Assembly (NCBI GenBank): GCA_016929465.1
Contig: JAFGIT010000002.1
Span: forward strand, 1-11,835
Source: JAFGIT01 sp016929465 [NCBI: Candidatus Coatesbacteria bacterium]
Lineage (GTDB): Bacteria; B130-G9
Length of the DNA: 11,835 nt
Direction: 5' to 3'
Position numbers and translations under genes: made by a program. Within the stretch, counting starts at the first letter, position 1; each line of letters begins with the position of its first letter. Shown one piece after another: positions 1-9,200 of this stretch. Below the pieces are notes generated by a model that saw only the letters and a list, made by a program, of their open reading frames with translations, ran no database searches and was not told the origin of the DNA.

Positions 1-203
1 CAACTCAACTCACACCACAATCCCCTCAAAAAACATAAAACCGAACCAGCTCGACCTCTCAAAAACCGTCAATCTGATTATTGGGGCCTTGGTCGCAACC
101 ACATTGTCCACCGAATTTGAATTCGCCGGCCGGCCTTTTTTCGCCTATAGGTTTGACTCATACGGCGAGTCCGCTTACCATAATGATCAACCATTGATTA
201 ATC
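1..203. other. Leader region upstream of the giant gene, no supported gene
   Basis: No gene can be supported here. The first ~100 bases are richer in A and C than the rest of the window. Frame 3, the giant gene's frame, has stops near 36 and 75 and finally TGA at 195-197, just before the first in-frame ATG at 204. Frame 1 is open only to a TGA at 118-120. Frame 2 stays open from base 2 to 526, but most of that overlaps the giant gene and the translation matches no family I recognise. The stretch holds a possible promoter (153-184), a GGCCGGCC palindrome followed by six T (128-141), and the palindrome TGATTAATCA (195-204). The tail of an upstream gene in frame 2 cannot be fully excluded. Confidence 0.5.
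153..184 (+). promoter_or_regulatory. Possible sigma-70-like promoter for the giant gene
   Basis: TTGACT at 153-158 matches five of six bases of the bacterial -35 consensus. A TACCAT hexamer lies 17 bases downstream (176-181; four of six to the -10 consensus). CATAAT (179-184) matches five of six but at a 20-base spacing. Transcription from here would give a leader of roughly 35-40 bases before the ATG at 228, a sensible length. The match is moderate, and such hexamers occur by chance. If the organism is an archaeon this model does not apply. Confidence 0.3.
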
Positions 204-212
204 ATGAAGCCT

Positions 213-218
213 GGGAGG
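213..218 (+). promoter_or_regulatory. Ribosome binding site that decides the giant gene's start
   Basis: GGGAGG, containing the core GGAGG at 214-218, lies 9 bases upstream of the ATG at 228. The alternative in-frame ATG at 204 has only AT-rich sequence ahead of it and no Shine-Dalgarno match. This favours 228 and makes the protein 8 residues shorter than the longest frame. Confidence 0.75.
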
Positions 219-227
219 GCCGCACTT

Positions 228-3200
228 ATGTCGATATTCTCCAGAGAAAAATGGCGGGCTTTATCAATATTTATCCTCATAGTCACTCTTGGCAGCCTAC
301 TTACAGCGATGCTGTTCTCCGAGAACACACAAGAGGAGAATGCGGCAGCACCCACATCCGAAACCGAGGAATTCTCGGACACTCAGATAGCATACCGCCC
401 TCTTTCGGGAACACCATATTGGCAGCAATATGGGAGCGATGTGGGCCACAGAGCGAGGTCAGGCCTGCGAGGGCCTCAAAATGCAAGACTGCGCTGGAGT
501 TTCTATATCGGAGACACCCCCGCTGAAAGCATAGCCATTTCAGCAGACGACAAGGTCGCCCTTTCCGCGTCCCCTGACTACGCAGAAGGATATCTGTATT
601 GGCTTGACCTGGACGACGCTTATGTGAACTGGAGCTACCGTTTCAATGGGGTAGTGACGTTCCCGTCGCTCGCGGATGACAGCGAGGTAGCTTATTCGGT
701 GGCTGATGGCTATCTCCACGCAATCAATTCAAGCAATTCCCGCGACTGGCTCTACTATATGGGCACGGGAGGCAATTTCACAGGCCCAACGGTGGGAGAT
801 GACGGGACCATTTACGCCGGATTCGAGGACAAGTTATTTGCGATCGATTCATCCGGAGGTCTCAATTGGTCCTATCAGCTCCCATACTACTCGTTTCATC
901 TAATGGATACGCCCGTAGTTACTTCCGACGGCCTCGTTTATTTTTCCACAAACCAAAATGCGATTTATGCTCTGACCCCGTCTGGCGGATACCGCTGGTC
1001 GTATAACACAGGGGGAGGGAGGATTGATAACGCCATCGTTCTCAGCAATGACGAGGGGAGCTTGTATTTCGGCTGCTCCGATTACACCCTGAGAGCGTTG
1101 AATTCAGATGGGACTCTGGACTGGACCTATGGCGTGCTCTATTCAGGCAATGTCATAGGATCCGTTGCGGTGGATTCCGATGGCGCCATCATCTTTGGAG
1201 CGAGCGATGGTGGCTATGACAATAAACTCTTTGTCATGCGCTCCGACGGGACTCTTCGCTGGTCGATGTACCTTTCCGATCCTATTTATTCATCGCCGGC
1301 TATCGACGTAGATGGTTCCATCTATTTCGACTATAATTATGGGGAATTGTGCGCGGTCAATTCTTTTGGCATCTTCAAATGGAGCTATCAGACCGGCGAC
1401 AACATTGCCGCACGGCCTTCGATCGGGCCCTATGAGACGGTGGTGTTCGGTTCGAGCGATAATGCTGTTTACTGCATTGACTCCTTGCCAAGGCTCTCAG
1501 ATGGTCGAGTTACACCCAGCGTGGGCGATACGTCAGGCACATACAAGTTCACCGTGCATTACTACAGCCCTGCAGGTCGTGCTCCAGACCGGATAAGACT
1601 CCAGACCGATGTCAGCATATATACGATGACTCTCGAGTCGGGCACTGCATACGACGGCATTTATTATAGAAATCTCACCGGCTTGTCCGAAGGGGTCGGT
1701 GACTATAGATTCTATGCAAGGGATTTATCGACGGCATCGTATGTAGTCCTGCCGCCGAGCGGGTATTTTTCCGGTCCCACCGTCGATAACACCGGAGATT
1801 CTCATGAAGAAGACGATACGTGCTCTCAGGCTCAGGCAAATAAGCGCGATATCTCGACCGACGGCACACCTCAATACCACACTCTGACGCCAGGGGACGT
1901 GGATTGGGTGCAGTTCACTGCCAAGAAATACATTACTTATCACGTCAGGACGAAGCTCGCATCGCCGGATTGTCAGACTAACCTCTACATCTACGACGGG
2001 GACTGCTCCACTGAGCTCGCCTTTGATGGAGGTTCAGGCCTCGGCGGAGGCTCTGCCATCGGTTGGATGTGCCAGGATAATGGAACCTACTTCATCGTGG
2101 TCGAGCACGGAGGGGGCGGAACTGGCGCGGGTGAGTATTACCTCAGTGTTGAGGAATCGCACTGGCCTACCTTCAAGTGCGACTTGACCCGCCAATCGGT
2201 CTCTTCAGCGCTGGGCTGCCCGGGGGATTCGCTCGATTGGTGGACCGCGGGATTCGCCGAAGACCGCACGCCGGTCGTGGATATGGCCGGGCGTGTGTAC
2301 TGCGAAACCAGTGCCGGTTGGCTCTATTGCCTGAACTCGGCCGGCGTTGCTCAATGGAGTTACGATGCGAATCTCGCCGACTTCACCAATGTCTCGCTCG
2401 GGAGAAGTGGAAATGTATATTTCCGCTCACAATCGAACAAGATAGTGTCTTTGACTTCCAGTGGGGGATTACGTTGGACCTATGGCGTCGATAATGACGA
2501 CGGTGGCATTGTCTCGTTGAGCGAGGATGAGGATGTCTATTTCGGAGTTGGCTGGGCGCTATTTGCCCTTCAGAGCAATGGTTCATTGGCATGGACATTC
2601 AGCTCCAAGAGCGAAATAGCCGCGCCCCCCGCGATTGGCCTCAACGGTAGCATTTATTTCGGTAATACAAATGGATTCTTAGTTGCTCTGGAAAGCGACG
2701 GCTCCTTCATCTGGTATAAGGACCTTGTGGACAGCATCTCTACGACGCCGCTCGTCACCAGGAACGGTGATGTTGTCGCGTTGACGTCTGCCGGGACTCT
2801 CTACTCCTTCAATCCAGAGGGCGGATTGAATTGGTCCTACCAGTGCGACGGCGGGGCCGTCACGGCCTCCCCCGTGCTCAGCATCGATGACAGCATCTTG
2901 GTCCGCAAAGGGAGCAACAAGCTCTTCTCTATTGCCTCAGATGGTTCACTCGATTGGACATTATACACATTGATGGACACTCCCGGCACGCCGGCAGTGG
3001 ACCGAGACGGCTACATCTACGTCGGGCGGGAGGGGATCAAGTGCCTCAATCCCAACGGAACAACCAGATGGACACACGTGGTATCGGGCTATAATTCCGA
3101 TTCATCGCCCGCGATAGGCCCAGACGGCTCCATATACGTCGAAGTCGGCGATCGCCTCTATAAATTCCGCGAGGTAGATGTGAACCTTAGCGGGGGCACA

Positions 3201-6200
3201 GTCGCGCCAACCAGCGGCAGTGGGAAGACGAATTTCCAGTTCGATGTCCACTACGAAGGAACTTCTGAACCAGGGCTGATATACGTCTATATAGACGGCA
3301 ATCCGCACGACATGGACCTCGAAAGCGGAAACGCCAATGATGGGCTCTATCGATACGAGACAGACAGCCTGAGCGAGGGCTCCCACAAGTTCTTCTTCTA
3401 CGCAGAAAGCACGACCGGAAGATGGGACCTGGATCCGGCGAGCGGGACCTATGACGGTCCCGACGTCGATGATACGGATCCGGTCTCGCAGGCCTATTCT
3501 CCTGCATATCGTAGCACGGGGAACATCCCAGTGGACTTCGATGCGAGCGACAACGCTACCGGCATCGACACGGTCTTCATATATTACGCCTATGAAGGCG
3601 GCGGCTGGGTGGAGTTCGACACATCCACGAACTCGAGCGGAACGGTGTGGTGTAGCCCTGTTCACGGGGACGGGGAGTATGCATTCTGCACCCGCGCGGT
3701 GGATGGCGCAGGCAACACCGAGGAATATCCATCGGATCCCGATAGCACGACAATATATGACACGGCCCCCCCCACATCGAGCTGCGATTCCCCGCCCTTT
3801 GAAGACACCTCGCCATTCGGCGTGGATTTCAGTGCGAGCGACGCGGCCAGCGGGATCGCTGAAGTCTCTCTCTGGTACAGAAAAGATGGTGGCACTTGGA
3901 CCTTATTTCATGCCATCACGGGCAAGGCCACTGGCGCTTTCGATTTCACAACGTCGGGCGAAGGCGAATATGAATTCTATACTCGCGCAGAGGACTTGGC
4001 GGGCAATGGTGAGGACCCGCCGCCTTCCCCCGACGATTCGACGATATACGATATTACGAATCCCTCTTCAGAATGTACTGCCCCGCAGTTCGCCTCGTCT
4101 TCCCCGTTCGGCGTAGATTTTACGGCGAGCGATGCCTTGAGCGGAATAAGGGGGGTGGGGCTCTGGTTCAATAAGGAGGGCTCTGGATGGACCTATTTTG
4201 GCTCCATCGCTGATGAGACTCAGGGCACGTTCGAATTCACGCCATCCGGAGATGGCCAATACGAATTCTACACCCGTGCCCAGGACCAGGCGGACAACCT
4301 GGAGGACCCGCCCGGATCGGCAGATAGCAGCACAGATTTTGACACCATAAGCCCCTCGTCCGAATGCAGCTCCGCAGCACTGGAGTCAGGTTCTCCCTTC
4401 CCCGTCGATTTTACAGCGAGTGACGCCTATAGCGGCATCGCCGAGGTCTCGCTCTGGTTCAACAAGGATGGTGGGGGATGGACCAATTACGACACCATTC
4501 CCGACAAGACAGAGGGGACATTCCAGTTCACGCCATCGGGCGACGGCGAATACGAATTCTATACGAGGGCAATGGACAAGGCCGGAAACGTCGAGGACCC
4601 CCCGGGCGCCCCGGATAGCACGACGACCTACGACAGCAGTAAGCCGACTTCATCATGCGATTCTCCGCAGTATGAGAACACTCCGCCGATCAAGGTCAAT
4701 TATCAGACGAACGGGGGCGCTGGCTCGTCCATTTTGAAGGTGGAGCTCTACTCGCGCTTCGATGGTGGCAGCTATACGCTATACGATGATTCGACCGACG
4801 CCACGGGCTCTTTCGACTTCGATCCAGCATCAGGCAACGGCGCCTATGCTTTCTATACGATCGCCTATGATGAGGCTGGAAACTCCGAGGACCCCCCTGG
4901 GACTCCGGATAGCGAGACCGTATTCGACGATGTACTTCCGTCATCGACATGTGATTCTCCTGAATATGTCACCGAAGGCACGATAGCTGTATCCTATACT
5001 TCTTCGGACACCCTCTCTGGTATAGCCCAGATTGCCCTCTATTGGATGACCGAGGACACCGGTTGGACGGAATTCGAGGTGGTTGCCGACCGAGATAATG
5101 GCACTGTCTGCTTTGACCCACCCGCTGACGACAAATATTTCTTCACTTCCGTAGCAACAGACAGAGCAGGCAACCAGGAGGGCTTTGACAGCACGAAGCA
5201 TTGCCAGACGGTCTATGACACAGAAAAACCCTTCTCAGATTGCGACGCGCCCGAATATGCGTCCGGAGAAACGATTGAGGTCGCTTATTCCGCCGAGGAC
5301 GCCGAATGCGGACTGAAGGAGCTTCAGCTCTGGTATCGGCATAATTCGGGTGATTGGACATTCAGCGGCCTTGCCACGGATGCGACGTCCGGGATATTCG
5401 AATTCCGCCCCGATGACTACAACTCATCTGACTTAATGGACGGGAGCGGCGACGGACTGTATGACTTCTACACCCTTGCTTACGACTATGCCGGGTGGGG
5501 TGAAGATCCACCATCGACGCCGAAGGCATCGACAATGTATGACACCATAAAGCCGACTTCTGAGTGCTATTCTCCCGACTACTCGATGTATGCGTCGATC
5601 GATGTGGGCTACACCGCCTCTGACGAGACATCAGGAATCGCGCTGGTCGAGCTATATTATTCGAAGAGCGGCTCCGGCGCGGCTCCGGTTCTCTGGGGTG
5701 GGAGCACGACAGGGACCGTCGGAGTATTCAACTTCGTAGCCCCCGCACCCGGAAGATGGGAATTGTTCACGATTGCGTACGACCTCGCGGACAACAAGGA
5801 GGACGCGCCCGGTGCACCCGATACGGAGACGCTACTCGATGACACTGGCCCCACTTCAAAGGCGGACTGCGATCCATACTCAAATGTGTCGCCGATATCG
5901 GTCTCATTCCAAGCGCAGGACGACTCGTCGGGAATCGAGCGGGTGGAGCTATACCGCAAGGATGGTCCCGGGTGGGTATATGTCGATGAGGTCTATGGCG
6001 AAACGTCGGGCTCGTTCGATGTCGCCATAGGAATGGATGGTCTATATGAATTCGCAACCATCGCCCACGATTCAGCCGGTAACGCAGAGGGATTCCCAGG
6101 TCAGCCCGACTGCGGGTGCACTTTCGACACTGAGTCGCCGACGTCAGATTGCACATCCCCACAGTACTCAAAGACCGCCACCTTTGGAGTGGAATTCGAG

Positions 6201-9200
6201 GCAGAAGACACCCTATCGGGAGTTGCTCAGGTTTCACTCTATTTGAGAGACGGCGGGAATTGGCTGTTCCTGGAGACGAAAAACTCCACTAGCGGCACCT
6301 TCGAAGTCACCGCCTCTACAGAGGGACTATATGAGTTCGCGACGGTCGCAGAAGACAATGCCGGCAACACCGAGGAATTCCCACCAACTCCGGATTGCTC
6401 ATGCCTCTATGACGCCACACTACCCACGTCGGAGTGCGATTCGCCGCTCTTTACGACCGACCCCAAGATAGACGTCGCGTTCGCAGCCGGGGACGCCGGG
6501 TCGGGAATAGCTCGAGTAGAGCTCTATAGAAAAGGACCCTCCGCGTGGGTGCTGCTCGATGGGATAGATGATGCCACAGAAGGCACATTCGAGTTCACTT
6601 TCGGGGGGGAGACGAAGGTCGAATTCGCCACGCTGGCATTCGATGCCGCCGGCAATGAGGAGGAGTTCCCCACGGTGCCAGACTGCTCGTGCACTTATGA
6701 TATAAGCAGCCCTTCCTCAATCTGCTTCGCACCCGAATATTCATCTGAAGCGACGTTTGCGGTTCGCTATGCCGCGATCGATGGTGGTGGTTCGGGAGTA
6801 GCCGGTGTCAGCCTCTACTACGCATCTGACATGGATAGCTCATGGCAGCTCTACGGGTTCAGCACCGAGGGCACGATTGGCACATTTGTGTTCGAGATGC
6901 CCTTCAAGAATGAGGATGAAGTACAGTACTACTTCTATACACGAGCGCTCGACCGAACCGGTAATACCGAGAATCCGCCGAACGCTCCGGACAACACCAC
7001 TATCTGGGACGTGGCGCCTCCGGTGACAACCTGTAGTTCGCCTGAATACTCGAATTCCAGTCCGGTTCCAGTCGAATTTACGATCGACGAGGGGCTGGCG
7101 GGTTTGCGATGGGCTCGTCTTGCATATAAGTATGGCTCCCAGGATTGGGCATTTGCCTCTGCGGTGACGAAGGCTACGGTAGGCGTATTTCCTTTCAGGG
7201 CTGAAGACGGCGACGGCCCGTATGAATTCTGCATCGCGGCAATGGACAACTGTGACAACCTCAGTTACCCCAATGCCCCGCGCTGCTCAACGTTATTCGA
7301 CACGGTGAAACCGACATCGAGCTGCACTTCAATTGCCTTTACAACGGTGTCCACGATCGACCTCGATTACGATGCATCGGACGATCGGTCCGGCATCTCA
7401 TCGGTCGTATTCCTTGTGAAATATGCAAACGGCTCTTGGCGTGACACGGGCCTTAGTTCGGGGACACCGTCGGGCCAGGTGACATTCATACCGGCCGATG
7501 GCGATGGTGTCTATAACTTCATCTCCCGTGCAACTGATAAAGCGGGCAATCAGGAGGCCATCCCCGGCGAGCCGGATTGCGTGGTTGTGGTTGACAGAAG
7601 CACTCCACAGCTAACGATCGGCCGGGTCAATCCGCAGAGCGGGACGCCGGATGATGATTTCACCTTCCTGGTGAACTTCGAGGATGCCGATGGAGCAGCC
7701 CCGTCTGAGAGCAATGTGTACATCGACGGGACCGCGTATGCAATGAGCCTCTCGAGTGGAGCTCCGGCAGACGGCACCTATAGCTATGTGACTAAACTCG
7801 TCGGTGGAACGCATTCGTTCTACTTCCACTTCACCGACGCCTACGGTCTAGATTCGAGGCTGCCGGCCTCTGATTCCTTCACGGGGCCAGATGTGAATTC
7901 GGCCCCGGAAATGAGCGACGGCAAGGTCCTCCCTGCCCTGGGCGACACCGAGAGCGTATTCGATTTCTCGGCCGCGTACCACGACGAAGATGGGGATGAG
8001 CCGGCACTGATCCAGGTAGTCATCGACGGGACTTCTCACGATATGACTGCAGCAACGCCCGGAACAAAGGTCCCCTATCATAAGGACTACACCTATAGCA
8101 AGAAGCTCGCAGAGGGCGAACACGAGTTCTTTTTCAGGTGTCAGGACACAAATGGTGCTTCGGCTCGCCTACCGGTCGCGGGCCAGTTCGATGGCCCGAC
8201 CGTGATGACCTATGACGACGACGCTCCCTACTGCAGGGATATGGTTCCGGCGCCTGGAGCTACAGATGTACCTCCTGACACAACGATATCGCTCAAACTG
8301 GTCGATGATACTTCGAACGTTGACACTTCTTCGATAGTTGTCACTGTCGCCGGAGTACGAGTTGCACCGACGATCAACTCAACTCCGGACGGCTACAGAC
8401 TAACGATAGAACCAGCGAAGCCATTTCCAGAGAAGATGGTCGTCCCGGTCACTGTGATTGCTTGTGACACATCAATTCGTCGAAATTGCATGGAGAAGTA
8501 CACATATCGCTTCACCGTCAGGGATACAACCGCACCCATAATCATACGCGGTTCGATGTCGGTCACACCCGGGCAGGATGTCGCGGCGATTGAATGGCTA
8601 ACCAATGAGGCTGCGGACAGCCGCTTCGAGTATTCAGAGGCGGGAGGTCTTGTGCTATCCACGACATCGAGTATTATGCAGTGCTTCCACTCAATGGTCG
8701 TAAGAGACCTCTCCCCCGCAACCACGTATTACTTCAGGGTCGGATCAACCGACGAGGCCGGCAACGGGCCCACCTACAGCAATCTGGGGAGTTTCACCAC
8801 CGATCCGGAAGCTGACGATTCAGCCCCGATGATCGTCATAGGGCCCGCCGCATCTGTCTTCGAGACCAGCGTCACGCTCATCTGGGCGACCGATGAGCCC
8901 TCCACCGGGGCCGCCGAGATATCCATGGTCCCTGCCAGGTCGGGCGACAAAGCCACTCGCTCGGTGAAGACCGATACAGAATATACGAGGGCTCATGCTC
9001 TGTTCCTGGAAGGGCTTTCCTCCAACACCACCTATCAGGCGAGGGTAACTAGCGCGGACATGTCCGGCAACGTGGTGCGTTCGAACTGGTTCGAATTCAC
9101 GACACACGAGAATCCAGATACGCGCCCGCCCGAGATACTAGAGGGGCCGCGAGTGGTCTATATATCGGATTCCGAGGCGATAGTCGGCTGCGTCGTCGAT

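Noticed and set aside
128-141. GGCCGGCC palindrome followed by TTTTTT as a terminator
   Set aside because: The palindrome has no loop space, so only a 3-base-pair stem can form around four bases. This is too weak to call.
195-204. TGATTAATCA palindrome as an operator
   Set aside because: A single 10-base palindrome in AT-rich DNA, with only an imperfect TGATCA partner at 184-189, is not enough evidence for a binding site.
204-227. Start of the giant gene at ATG 204
   Set aside because: There is no ribosome binding site before 204, while GGAGG lies 9 bases before ATG 228. Starting at 228 also leaves a cleaner signal-like N terminus.
417-3170. Quinoprotein dehydrogenase activity for the PQQ-like blocks
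   Set aside because: Only the propeller strand motifs are present. I see no PQQ-binding catalytic residues or CxxCH haem domain, and most PQQ-like repeat proteins of this layout are not dehydrogenases.
3102-3665. 187-residue open frame on the - strand, with others like it at 5767-6237 and 9138-9584
   Set aside because: They lie wholly inside the giant gene, opposite well-defined Ig or FN3 domains, and their translations have shadow-frame composition (rich in R, H, S, P) with no domain.
3451-4116. 221-residue open frame on the + strand in another phase
   Set aside because: It overlaps Ig repeats 1-3. The translation is R/P/S/T-rich without structure, and the repeats in the main frame explain the sequence.
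3471-7592. Regular ~290-base periodicity that might suggest a CRISPR or DNA satellite
   Set aside because: The periodicity is that of protein domains. Units differ at many synonymous sites, are far longer than CRISPR units, and keep one open reading frame.
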